From the NCBI GenBank assembly GCA_037957365.1, contig JARHVA010007804.1:423501-487500 (forward strand): a stretch of 64,000 nt of DNA. The letters run 5' to 3'. This document shows, piece after piece, positions 35,200 through 46,673 of this stretch. The notes below the pieces were generated by a model, which saw only the letters and a list, made by a program, of their open reading frames with translations, did not search any database and was not told the origin of the DNA. Source of the stretch: Torreya grandis (lineage: Eukaryota; Streptophyta; Pinopsida; Cupressales; Taxaceae). Numbering within the stretch: the first letter of the stretch is position 1; each line of letters opens with the position of its first letter. The translations under genes and the position numbers were made by a program.

Positions 35200-36312
35200 A
35201 TAAAACCATATAGGGCCAATGTTGTTACATCTATGACCCCTAATCTCTCTTAAATGCACAAAACTATATTTTCCAAAGATGTGTGTATATATAAGCGAGT
35301 ATTTATTCTAACTTAACAAATTTTATCTCTATCACACTTTTTTCAACTAACTCTCTAATAAAATGAGAACTATTTGAAATACATTTGATTTTATCATGAA
35401 AAATGAGATTATTTGACAATGTAATGGAGGAAATGTTATAAAAAAACATTATTAATGCTCCTAGATTCTCCCCATGAAAATATTATAGGATTTTTGTTAT
35501 ACATATGGCTTGGAATGTTGCTACATTCATTACTATATAATCTAATTCAATCATTGAAAGTGAAACTATGGGTTGTTTGTTTGAATCCCAAGAAATGCCT
35601 CTTAAACCAAGATGAAACCCATACCCTGATTTATTTTTTATATAATCAAGAATATCAACCTAATCAATATTAATGTATCCTACTAAATAGAATTTATCTG
35701 CTACTACATACAAAACTCCATATAATCTTTTCCCATGTACATACCTCAAGATCCTTTTACCTGCTTGCCAATGTGTTTCTATTAGGGTCTCAAAGAATCT
35801 ATATTGAGGTTAAATACATACATCATATCTATTCTAATCATATTAAAATACATCAAACTTCCTATAAAACATTTGTATAATGTAGGATCCACATTTTTGT
35901 TTCAATATTCTTTGTGTAATTTCAAGCTTGTTCTAGGTAGTGTTAATATCAAAATCCTAAACCTCTCTTAACATTTATTTTGAATAATTGTCTTGGCATA
36001 TAAATATGCATTCATTCATTTCTTTAGTTTCTATCCCAAGAAATTACTTCAATAAACCTAAGTAAGTCATCCAAAATTCCTTTTTCATGGCTAATTTGAA
36101 CTTACATATGGACTTTAGCATTTCTAATTAATATTACATCATTAACATATAAAAATATAATCAAAATACTTTATTTTATTTCTTTGATGTAGAGTTTGGG
36201 CTCACTAATTTTTTTCAAATCCATTGCTTATCATATAAGATTTTATTTAGTTTTACCACGTCTTAAGTACTTTTTTGAGCCCATAAGACACCTTTTTAAT
36301 CTTTTATACCTT
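35200..36312 (-). pseudogene. TE-C unit 2 RT (C-terminal part) and RNase H
   Basis: It is collinear with unit 1 at 21,400-22,450. On the - strand near 36,165-36,130 it reads LYVNDVILI. This is the YVDD box with Asn for the first Asp, where unit 1 retains YVDD. The RNase H region lies at about 35,250-35,680. TE-E enters at 36,318, and the RT N-terminal part continues beyond 47,870. No open stretch exceeds 75 codons. Confidence 0.75.
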
Positions 36313-36317
36313 GTTTT
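36313..36317. repeat. TE-E target-site duplication, left copy
   Basis: GTTTT precedes the LTR start TGTAGACACC. The same pentamer follows the last LTR at 47,865. Low complexity lowers the certainty, but the TE-C homology resumes exactly there. Confidence 0.75.
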
Positions 36318-37476
36318 TGTAGACACCTAAAATTGGCCATTGATAACATCCAATTAGGCTTTTCACCAATTTCCACCCAAAATGCATAATTTTGCCTAAA
36401 AACACTACAATGCATTAAATGATGTGAAAATGACATATTCATGTGTCAATTTTGGCTAGGGCATCCCTAAATGGGGTAGTAAAATTTATGGGCTAGCTAA
36501 CTTTAATTAGATCATTTTGAGTCAAAATGATAATTTTGCACCTAGGTTCTCTGGATTGATCATTCCTATCAAATCTCTTTCAAAAGACACATGCCTTCAT
36601 TATTTGTTGTTGGTAACATCCTAAATGGGATAATGGATCCAACGCATCTAAAATTTCCTTCCAATTTCAGTCTAATCAAATTTTAGACCAGTAACAAGTC
36701 ATTATAATCAATTTGTGCACAAAGTGCTTACACATAAGAACTAATTAACCTAAATCAAGACCTAATCAAGAATTCCATGGAAACTTGTTGAATAATTTGT
36801 TTTGGAAATGAATATGGAGTATCTGCATCATTAGGTGACCTCATTTCTTGGAAAGACATCCTTAGGCCATAAATGCCACAAATATTAGGATTCATGCCCT
36901 TCATGCCTCGTCAATGCCTTCCATGCCTCTTAATTTCCCCTTATTCTAGTGTCATGATGAGGATAATTATAAATTTAATTGTAAAATTGGATTAATCCTT
37001 AGCCACACATCTCAATCCTAAGATGGACGGTTCAAGTTGATTCTAATCAATCTCAAAAATCTATAAATAGGAAGCCTTACCACATCATTTCAAAGACATG
37101 ATTATGCAAAGTTATAATGCAAGATTGGATCTAAAAGCTTCATGAAACTAGTGTTACCATGCCAAATTGATTCCAAGCCAATCCAAGCCTGAATCCAAAG
37201 GTGCCAAGGAGAAATGAAGGTAGCCAAGCTTCCATTGCCAAGGCTTCATGAGCACAAGCCGAGCAAGCCACTATGACAAGCATTTTGGAGCATCCAAGGG
37301 AGGTAAAAGAAGGTTTATTTTGTATTTTATTTATATGTTTTATTCAATTTTGTTAACTAAGCTCTCCTTAGTGTCTAGGCCTAGATATGTTATGCCCATT
37401 AGTGTTTTTTTTCCATTTTTTTTTGAAACTAACACCATACTAACCATCCTTTCTTGATTCAAATTCTTAGATCACA
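36318..37476 (+). repeat. TE-E LTR A (1,159 bp)
   Basis: It starts TGTAGACACCTAAAATTGG and ends TTAGATCACA, with TG..CA termini. It is collinear with LTRs B and C. The open stretch 37,248-37,457 recurs at 47,582-47,845 only because the LTRs are homologous. Confidence 0.93.
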
Positions 37477-37528
37477 TATGGGCCCCTTATTTATTACACC
37501 ACAAGGGGATCTAATCCCTAAATCATCC

Positions 37529-37840
37529 AAAATAATCTTTCCTTGTACAAACAACATGGCTGATTATGAATCACTTGTTGCTGGACTTTGACAGGAAATA
37601 TATTGGAACATATCTCATCTCCAAGTTTATGGTGATTCTCAGTTAATCATCAATCAGGTCACAAATCATTTTTAGACCAAAGATGGCAAGCTGGTTCCAT
37701 ATAAAGCCATGGTTGACACTCTTAGGTAACAAATTACAGATATTCAATTTGAGCACATACCAAGGGCTAGCAATAGAATTGCAGATGCCATGGATACTAT
37801 TGGTTCTTTGATTTGACAAATGGATATAGCTAGAGAGTAT
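37529..37840 (+). pseudogene. TE-E unit 1 RNase H, 5'-truncated
   Basis: This is the C-terminal two thirds of a Tat-type RNase H. It starts FPCTNNMADYESLVAGL, with Asp where the catalytic Glu stands (unit 2 keeps Glu), and runs in one frame across three stops through ISHLQVYGDSQLIINQV, DGKLVPYKAMVDTL, IQFEHIPRASNR and IADAMDTIGSLI. The first catalytic Asp (FDGS block) is missing, because only about 50 bp lie between the LTR and this domain. Confidence 0.85.
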
Positions 37841-39187
37841 CAATTATTCATTGATAATTGGTTAACACCAGCTCATTAACCTTCAATCGTTGTAATGATT
37901 TGTGATATTATTAGTCCTAATTCCATCTGGTAGTCAGACCTTTACAACTACCTTCATGACAAAGTTATACCACCTAACCTATCTCAAAAACAAACCAAAT
38001 CCTTCATTCATCATTCCACTTATTATACTCTACTTGGATCCACGCTTTATCATCATAATTTTGATGGAACTATGCTTCATTGTTTAACTTTGGTAGAGTA
38101 TACACTAGCATTAAGAGAAGTACACAAAGGGATATTTGGAGTTCACTATAGTGGGGATGTCCTATCCAAAAATCTCTTGTATACTAGTTATTATTGGCCC
38201 ATGATGGATGCAGATACTACTGCATATGTAAAGAAGTGTGAAAAATGTCAATGGCATGCTAATTTGATTTATGCCCCAGCCAGAACTTTGAAATTAATGT
38301 TAACACCATGGACATTTTCTACATGGGGACTTAACCTCATTGGGAACATTAACCCTAGTTCATCTGATGGTCATAAACATATCCTTACTACCACCGAGTA
38401 TTTCATTAAGTGGGTTGAAGTTATACCCCTCACTTATGTGACTAAAAATTAAATTTCCAAATTCATCTTCAACTATCTCATTTGTCACTACGATATCCCT
38501 TTTGACATTATATTTGATAATGGAGGATCATTCAATAATAAGGATGTAGACTAGCTATGTACTGAATATAACATCACACAATATTTTTCTACAACATATT
38601 ACCCTAAAGATAATGGACAAGCTAAAGCATCAAATAAAACCATTCCCAATATTCTCAAAAAGATTGTTAATGATGCCAATCGTGATTGGCACCTATAGAT
38701 ATTCCTTGCCCTTTGGTCATACCGTACTAATCATCATACCCCCACAAGAGCCAATCCATCCTCACTTATTTATGGTACTGAAGCCATCCTTCCCATCGAG
38801 GTTGAATTACCTTCCTTATGCATCTCTTTCAAGTATGTCCTAGATGAGCATGATTATCGATTAGCTCACATGTAAGAGCTAGACCTACTTAATGAGAAAC
38901 ACACATATGTACTCAATAATCTTCAAGCATATTAGAACCAACTCAAAGGCCACTATAATTACCATGTTAAGTATAGAACATTTGAACTTGGTGATCTTGT
39001 TCTTAAAGAAAACCAAAAGAATACCATGGATGAGAAGAGGCATAAAGGAAAATTCAAATCAAACTACATAGGGCCTTTCATTATTACTATAGATTATGAA
39101 TCAGGAACATATAGGCTCGTCACATCAGATGGACATGAACTTACTGAGCTAATGAATATTATTCATCTCAAGCGGTACTATGCTTGA
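37841..39187 (+). pseudogene. TE-E unit 1 integrase
   Basis: This is a nearly full-length integrase. The open stretch 38072-38452 holds the zinc finger (REVHKGIFGVH, SYYWPMMDAD, KKCEKCQ) and the start of the core. TWGLNLIG has Asn for the first catalytic Asp, then come TEYFIKWVEVIPLT and a stop. Next are FDNGGSFNNKDVD (second Asp kept) and DNGQAKASNKT, with Lys for the catalytic Glu. SLIYGTEAILPIEVELPSL, FELGDLVLKENQ and GKFKSNYIGPFIIT form the C-terminal part, ending IIHLKRYYA with its stop at 39,185-39,187. Few stops remain, but two of three catalytic residues are lost. Confidence 0.93.
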
Positions 39188-39510
39188 GCGCTAAGGCATA
39201 TTGTTTTTAAGGACCATTTTAGTTATGACATTTTATCACTATTATTCTTTGTACAAATATCATCCTTATCCATCCTCTTAGCCGTATCCACTTTTTGATT
39301 CTGACTTATCAACCTAGTGTGTTCTAAAGCCTAGCATATTTAACCTTGGATTTTTTCCATTCATTATGTATTTTTAGCATCAAAGAATCTGATCAGTTTC
39401 ATCAGTTAGATCTTATAATTTAGATAGAGATCATATTTTAGAGCAGTGTGAAAGAAGTTTTGGTAGTTTTATCCTTCATTTTTTTACTCCTTTTTTATTA
39501 CCAGTCTTGT

Positions 39511-41241
39511 TACTAATTAGAACCACCTTTGGAAAAATTAGTACCATTGATCCATACCATTGTGTCCTAGTTATAACCACCTATGGGAAAACTAGGGGAA
39601 ACATTTCTTTATTGAGCCTTGACATACCAACTTGCCATTTCTTATGCCACATTGTGCCTTTCTACCAACTGTGCCTATTTTTTTTGAATTGACTACTACA
39701 CTAGTTGAATTCCTCCACTTTAAGGGTAGAACTACAGTGACTAGAGGTCCTACTATGGGACTATGTAGGTAGCACTTGTTATTTTTTGAGGTATGATCAG
39801 TCACCCTTCTCACCATTTTGTGATCAACCTAAGCCATGCTCTTGCTATTTTATGATCAACCTAAGTCATGCTCCCACCATTTTGTGAGTAACCTAAGCCA
39901 TGCTCTCACCGTTTTATGAGCAACCTAACTTTGATCACTCTCACTATTTTGTGAGTAACATTAGTTTAAATGCTCTCACCATTTTATGAGCTTGAACCAT
40001 TTAGTGTCTCATCATTCTCAATTGAGTTGAGATACTCCAAAACAATTCCAAAAACATTTGAAAAATTGTTAGAAAAGAACAAAAACATTGACAACTTCTT
40101 TTCCTTAAGGATTATAGGAACCCTTACTAATTTATAATAAAATCACTTATCATTTAGTTTCCACATCCTATTTGGCCTTTTCTCTCATGCACTTGTCATT
40201 TTTCAAGACCATTCCTATTTTTCTATCACATCCATTTTATTTGTTTTCATCAGTTATCATTTTCTTCTCATTCCTTGGGAGAACTACATTTGGGCTAAAG
40301 TTTTTGTTAGATATTACATACATGGAACTATGTAGGTAGCATCCACTTACCTAGTTAATATGGAGATAAATCAACCACCCCCTTCCTTTTCTTCTATTCC
40401 CCCATTTTGTTCATTTGTTAAGTTGTCACCTCTTTCCTATGGGAAATGTTTGTAGGGTTTTTATTATGTTGTTTGTTTGTTTGTTTGTCTACCTATTTTT
40501 TTGCTTTCATCACTATTGCCTTGATTCAATTTATATGTGTTCATTAGGTGATTCATTTCCCACACTTACACTTGAATCCATCCATATTCATATGTTTACA
40601 TTGTCATCATGGTTTTTATCATTGGTGCATTGTTTTCTATTGAGTATTGGATTTTGGGAGTCAGTGCTTATGCATATTTCGGCCAAGTCCTCATGATGTT
40701 ATACCATGATTCCTACCAACCCATGCTACAAAAAAACTCATCTTCAAGAATTCTATTCAGCAATGGTGACATCTCTTTGATATTGACATCCTAATTCCAT
40801 CATAATCATTTCCCAAATAGAGTACTTAAACATGAAAGAATTTCAACATTTATTAGTTCAAATGAGTATCTCCTTAATAGTAGGTTGTTCCAATTCATCA
40901 TTACCCTCTGTGTTAAGTTATCATCATCCTTGACTAAGTTTATCATGTTTTTCATAATTTGGGTCTAATGATTATAACTACCTATGGGAAAATCATTGCA
41001 CACCATCTCACCTACATTTCTCAATGATTATAACCACCTTTGGGTAAATCATTATGTTGTCACCACTTTACTTTTTCTACCCATACAAGGGCATGTTATT
41101 ATCTTGTTTGTCTATCCTAATAGGGGCAACTCCATCTTCTCAATGATTATAATCACCTTTGGGCAAATTATTGTGTTATCATACCATGTTGCCACTATCA
41201 TGGTACAATGCTTATAACCACCTTTGGGAAAACTATTGTAC
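39511..41241 (+). repeat. Six dispersed hairpins with a common 17-nt loop (unit 1)
   Basis: The hairpins lie at 39,511-39,543, 39,566-39,596, 40,967-40,997, 41,023-41,053, 41,141-41,173 and 41,203-41,241. The loop consensus is ATAACCACCTTTGGGAA, always 17 nt. Left arms are TACTAATT, CCTAGTT, AATGATT (twice), CAATGATT and GTACAATGCTT. The right arm is the reverse complement each time, apart from wobble pairs and one C-C mismatch. CCA and TGG within the loop could add an inner 3-bp stem. Confidence 0.85.
39809..40000 (+). repeat. Minisatellite with CTCAC/GTGAG hairpin units (unit 1)
   Basis: About six units of 30-36 bp, with the core TCTCACCATTTTGTGAG then CAACCTAAGCCATG, are imperfectly repeated. 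The unit is self-complementary (CTCAC, 6-nt loop, GTGAG), exact at 39,940-39,955. A shorter version lies at 45,031-45,165 in unit 2. Confidence 0.85.
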
Positions 41242-41509
41242 ACCATCCCACTTGCATTCTCAATGACTTTGACTTTTTTTTGATATTATTATGTTTTCAC
41301 CCCATCATCTTTCCCTTCTTTAGTCCCCTCATTTTGCTTCTTTCTTTCAAGGGACTGTTTGCCGATCTACTTATGGCAACTGTTCCCTCGAGGGGGAATC
41401 ATACATTAGTTTGTCATCATTAAAGTTATAGGCATACACGACCTTTTCATTCTTTGATAAGATGTTAATATGATTATAGCTTGCAATGCCTTCCCAAATA
41501 GGGGTAAAC

Positions 41510-42705
41510 TATAGACACCTAAAACTAGCCAATGATAACCTCTAATCAGGCTTTTGGAAAATTTCCACTTAAAATACACAATTTGGCCTAAGAACACTAA
41601 AATTTATTAAATGATGTGAAACTAACATATTCAAGTAACAATTTTGGCCAAGGCATCTCTAAATGGGGTAGTATAATTTATGGGCCAACTAACTCTGATC
41701 AGATCATTTTGAGTCAAAATGCCAATTTTACACCTAGGTGCTCTAGATTGATCTTTCCTATCAAATCTCTTGCAAAAGAGATGTGCCTTTGTTATTTTAT
41801 ATTGGTAACATCCTAAATATGAATATGGTTGAAATGCATCTGACATTGCCTTCTAATTCCAATCTAGTCAAATTTTAGACCAATAACAAGGCATTCTGAT
41901 CAATTTGAGTAATTTATGCATAAAGTACTTAAACATACTTAAGAACTAATTAACCCAAATCAAGGCCAAATAAAGAATTCCATGCAAACTTGTTGAATAA
42001 TTTTTTTTGGAAATGAATATGGAATATCTGCATCATCAGGTGACCTCATTTCTTGGGAAGACATCCCTAGGTCATAAATACCACAAATATCAAGATTCAT
42101 GCCCTTCATGCCTCATCAATGCCTTCCACAATGCCATCCATGCCTCTTAATTTCCCCTTCTTCCAATGTCATGATGAGGATAATTATAAATAAATTTAAT
42201 TATAAAAATTGAATTAATCCTCAACCACACATCTCAGTCTCAAGATGGATGGTTCAGGTTGATTCTAGACATTCTCAAAAATATATAAATAGAGAGGCCA
42301 TGAACATCATTTCTAAGACATGATTATGCAAAGTTATAATGAAATATTGGTTCTAAAATCTTCATGAAACTAGTGTTTCCATGTCAAATTGATTCCAAAC
42401 CAAGCCAAGCCATAGGCCAAAGGTGCCAAGGAGAGATGGAGGTAGCCAAGCTTCCATTGTTAAGGACTTCATGAGCACAAGCTGAGCAAACCACGACAAA
42501 AGGATTTTTGGAGCATCCAAAGGAGGCAAAAGAAGGTTTATTTTGTATTCTAGTTGTTTGTTTTATTCATGTTTATTAAGTAATCTCTCCCTAGTGTCTA
42601 GGCCTATAGATGTTATGCTAGTTAATGTGTTTCTTTCATTTTATTTTCATTTTGAAACTAATACCATACTAACCATCCTTTCTTGAGTCAAATTCTTAGA
42701 TCATA
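41510..42705 (+). repeat. TE-E LTR B (1,196 bp), middle
   Basis: It starts TATAGACACCTAAAACTAG and ends TTAGATCATA. It is preceded by the purine tract AATAGGGGTAAAC and followed by the same TATGGGCC junction sequence as LTR A. Each flank is internal element sequence, so this LTR closes unit 1 and opens unit 2. Confidence 0.93.
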
Positions 42706-42764
42706 TATGGGCCTCTTATTTATTAAACCATAGGGGATCTAATCCCTAGATCATTCAAAATTAT

Positions 42765-43075
42765 CTTTCCTTGTACAAATAACATGGATGAGTATGAAGC
42801 ACTTTTTGTAAGACTTTGATAGGTAGTGCATTAGAACATATCTCATCTCCAAGTTTATGGTGATTCTTAGTTAATAATCAATTAGCTCACAAATCACTTT
42901 CAAACCAAAGATGACAAGCTGGTTCCATATAAAGACATGGTTGACACTCTTAAGAAATAAACTACCAACATTCAATTTCAGCACATACCAAGGGCTAGTA
43001 ATAGAACTGTAGATGACATGGCTACTATTGGCTCTCTAATTCAATAAATAGATAAAACTAGAGAGTATCATTTTT
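42765..43075 (+). pseudogene. TE-E unit 2 RNase H, 5'-truncated
   Basis: It is homologous to 37,529-37,840 and starts at the same point relative to the LTR. It keeps the catalytic Glu (GATGAGTATGAAGCA reads DEYEA) and the YGDS Asp, but has more stops and indels. The domain lacks its first third, so it could not have been active in this form. Confidence 0.8.
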
Positions 43076-44413
43076 TCATCAAAAATTTATTAACACCAGC
43101 TCATGAACCTTGAACCATTACAATGATTTATCATATTGTTGGTCCTAATTCTATCTAATACTCAGACCTTTATAACTACCTTCATGACCAAGTTCTACCA
43201 CCTAACCTATCTTGAAAACAAACCAAATCCTTTATTCATCATTCCACTCATTATACTTTACTTGGATCCACCCTTTACCATCACAGTTTTGATGGAACTC
43301 TGCTTCATTTTTTAACTTCGATAATCATGCTCATGGAATTAAGAGAAGTACATGAAGGGGTATGTAGATCTCATTCTAATGGGGCTGTCCTATCAAAAAA
43401 AACTCTTACATACTAGTTATTCACTCATAATGGATGTAGATGCCACTGCATATGTAAAGAAGTGTGACAAATGTCAATGGCATGCTAATTTGATTCATGC
43501 CCTAGCCAAAACTTTGAAACTAATGTTGACACCATGGCCATTTTCTATAATGGGACTTGACCTCATTGGGAAGAATAACCCCACTTCATCTGATGGTCAT
43601 AAACATATCCTTACCACCACTGAGTATTTCACTAAGTGGATTGAAGCTATACCCCTCACTTACATGACTAGAAAGAAAATTTCCAAATTCATCTTCAACC
43701 ATCTCATTTGCCACTACGATATCCCCTCTGACATTATATCTAATAATGGAGGATCATTTAATAATAAGGATGTAGACCATCTATGTACTAAATATAACAT
43801 CAAACAACATTTTTCTACAATAGATTACCCTCAAGGTAATGGCCAAGCTGAAGCATCAAACAAAACCATTTCCAATATTCTCAAAAATATTGTCAATGAT
43901 GCTGGTCATGATTAAAACCTATAGACATTTCCTACCTTTTGGGCATATCATACCAATCATCATATCACCATAAGAGCCACTCCATACTCACTTATTTATG
44001 GTACTGAAGCCATCCTTCCCATTGAGGTTGAATTGCCTTCCCTATGCATCTCTTTCAAGCATGTCCTAAATGAGCATGATTATCAAGTAGCTCACCTAGA
44101 AGAGCTAAACCTAATTTATGAGAAACATATAACTACACTCAAAAATATTCAAGCATATCAGATCTAGCTCAAAGGCCACTATAATCGGTGTGTTAAGTAT
44201 AGAACATTTGAACTTGGTGATGTTGTTCTTAAAGAAAACCAAAAGAATACCATGACTGAGAAGATGCATAAAGGAAAATTCAAACCAAACTAGATTGGGC
44301 CTTTCATCATTACTATAGATTATGGATCAAGGCCATACAGGCTTGCCACATCAAATGGAGATGAACTTCCTAAGCTGATGACTATTATTCATGTCAATCG
44401 GTACTATGCTTGA
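43076..44413 (+). pseudogene. TE-E unit 2 integrase
   Basis: It is homologous to the unit 1 integrase. The longest open stretch of the window, 43352-43915 (187 residues), runs from the zinc finger (VKKCDKCQWH) into the core. MGLDLIGKNNP has the first Asp intact, and TEYFTKWIEAIPLTYMT is intact. ISNNGGSFNNKDVD has Asn for the second Asp. GNGQAEASNKT keeps the catalytic Glu. Unit 1 shows the opposite pattern. The C-terminal part (YGTEAILPIEVELPSLC, FELGDVVLKENQ, IGPFIIT) ends at a stop at 44,411-44,413. Confidence 0.93.
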
Positions 44414-46673
44414 GTGCTAAGGCATATTTTTTGTAAATAACATTTAAATTATGCCATTTTATCACTATTATTATTTTTATAAATATCATCCTTATCCATC
44501 CTCTTAGCTATATCTACTTTCTACTTCTGACCTATCGACCTAGTGTGTTTTAAATCCTAGCCCATTTGACGTTGGTTTTTTGCCATTCATTACGCATTTT
44601 TAGCATCAAAGAATCTGATTAGTTTCATCAGTTAGTTCATATAATTCAAATAAAGATCATGTTTTGGAGTAGTGTGATAGAAGTTTTGGCAGTTGCATCC
44701 TTTGTTTTTATTCCTTTCTTATTACCAGTCTTGTTACTAATTATAATCACCTTTGGGAAAATTAGTACCATTGATCCATGTTTTTCTATCCTAGTTATAA
44801 CCACCTATAAGAAAAATAGGGGAAACATTTGTTCATTGAGCCTTGACATACCAAATTACCATTTCCTATACCATGTTATGCCTTTTTACCAACTATGCCT
44901 ATTTTGTTTAAATTGACTGCTACATTAGTCAAATTCCTCTACTATAAGGGAAGAACTATAGTGACTACATGTCCTAATCTGGGACTATGTAGGTATCACT
45001 TGATATTTATTGAGGTCCACTCAGTCACCCTTCCCACCATGCTATTTCCATTTTAAAAGTAGACTAAGCCACACTCTCACCATTTTGTGAGCAACCTAAG
45101 TTCAAACTCTCTCACCATTTTCTGCACAACCTTATTTTAAACACCCTCTCTATTTTGGGAGCTTGAAGCATTTAGTGTCTCATCATTCTTGATTGAGTTG
45201 AGATACTCCAAAAAAATTTCAAAAACATTTTAAAAATCATCAGAAAAGAAGAAAAACATTGACCACTTCTTTGCCTTAAGGATTTTGGAAACCCTTACTA
45301 AGTTACAAGAAAATACCTTGTCATTTAGTTTCCCCATCCTTTTTGGCCTTTTCTCTCATACACTTGCCATTTTTCAAGACCATTCCTATTCTTATATCAC
45401 ATCCATTATATTTATTTTCATTAGTTATCATTTTCTTCCCATTCCTTGGGAGAACTACATTTGGCCTAACATTTTTATTGGCTATTACATCCATGGAACT
45501 ATGTAGGCAGCGTCCACTTACCTAGTGCATATGGAGACAGATTAGCCACCCCATTCCTTTTCTTCTATTCCCCCATTTTTTTCATTTATTAAGCTGTCAC
45601 CTATTCTATAAGGGCAATGCTCACAGGGTTTTTATTACACTATTTGTTTGTTTATTTCTACTTTTTTGTTTGTTTGTCTACCTATTTGTTTGCTTTCAAC
45701 ACTGTTTCCTTGATTCAATTTATGTGTGTTCATTGGGTGATTCCTTGTACACACTTATAATTGAATCCATCCATATTCATATGTTTATATTGTCATCATG
45801 GTTTCTATCTTTGGTGCATTTTTTTATTATTAAGTATTGGATTTTAGGAGTAAGTCCTTATGCATATTTTTGCTAAGTCCTCATGATGTTATACCATGAT
45901 GCCTAATAACCCATGCTACAACAAACCTTAGCTTTAGGAAGTCTATTCAATAATGATGACATCTCTTTAGAATTGACATCTTGATTCCATCTTAATCATA
46001 TCCCAAATAGAGTAATTAAACATGAAATAATTTCAACCTTTATTAGTTCAGATGAGCATCTCCCTACTAGTAGGTTGTTCCAATTCATCATTACCCTTTA
46101 TGTTAAGTTCTCATCATCCTTGACTAAATTTATCATGTTTTCCATAATCAAGGTCTAACGAACCATCCCACCTACATTTCTCAATGATTATAACCACCTT
46201 TGGGCAAATCATTATGTTGTCACCACTTTACTTTTTTTGCCCATATAGGGGCATGTTATTATCTTGTTTGTCTATCCTAATAGGGTAAACTCCATCTTCT
46301 CAATGATTATAACCACCTTTGGGTAAATCATTGTGTTATCATACCATGTTGCCACTATCAAGGTACAATGCTTATAACCACCATTGAGAAAACCATTGTA
46401 CACCATCCCACTTGCATTCTCAATGAATTTGACTAATTTTTATGATGTCATTGTGTTTTCACCCCATCATATTTCCATTCCTTGGTCCCCTCATTTTGCT
46501 TCTTTCTTTTTGAGGGACCATTTGTCTACCTACTAGTGCCAATCATTCCCTCAAGGGGGCATCATACAATTATTTTATCATCATTGCAATTATAGGCATA
46601 CAAGACCTTTTAATTCTTTGAGAAGACATTACTATAATTATAGCTTGTAATGCCTTCTCAAATAGGGGCAAAC
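44414..46673 (+). other. TE-E unit 2 long 3' noncoding region
   Basis: It is collinear with 39,188-41,509. It contains the short minisatellite at 45,031-45,165 and five of the six hairpins. It ends in AATAGGGGCAAAC before LTR C. No coding sequence is supported. Confidence 0.7.
44735..46401 (+). repeat. Five dispersed hairpins with the common 17-nt loop (unit 2)
   Basis: The hairpins lie at 44,735-44,767, 44,790-44,820, 46,183-46,213, 46,301-46,333 and 46,363-46,401. Arms match their unit 1 counterparts, and all loops are 17 nt. In the last one the arm keeps full G-C pairing (GTACAATG with CATTGTAC) where unit 1 has a G-T wobble. The third unit 1 hairpin is missing: GGTCTAA is joined almost directly to ACCATC at about 46,152-46,165. 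Confidence 0.85.

Larger units (their letters stand above)
39188..41509 (+). other. TE-E unit 1 long 3' noncoding region
   Basis: This is 2.3 kb with no protein domain. It holds a CTCAC/GTGAG minisatellite and six hairpins listed separately. A repeated block around ACTATGTAGGTAGCA occurs at about 39,758 and 40,330. It ends in the purine tract AATAGGGGTAAAC before LTR B. Open stretches in it are short, hydrophobic and not conserved between units. Confidence 0.7.

Noticed and set aside
39511..41241. Repeated hairpins as a CRISPR array or tRNA genes
   Set aside because: Spacing is irregular (tens to over a thousand bases), arms vary, and there is no cloverleaf or internal promoter box pattern.
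40415..41597. Several hydrophobic open stretches that could be small membrane proteins
   Set aside because: They lie in the TE-E 3' noncoding region, are not conserved in unit 2, and overlap on both strands.
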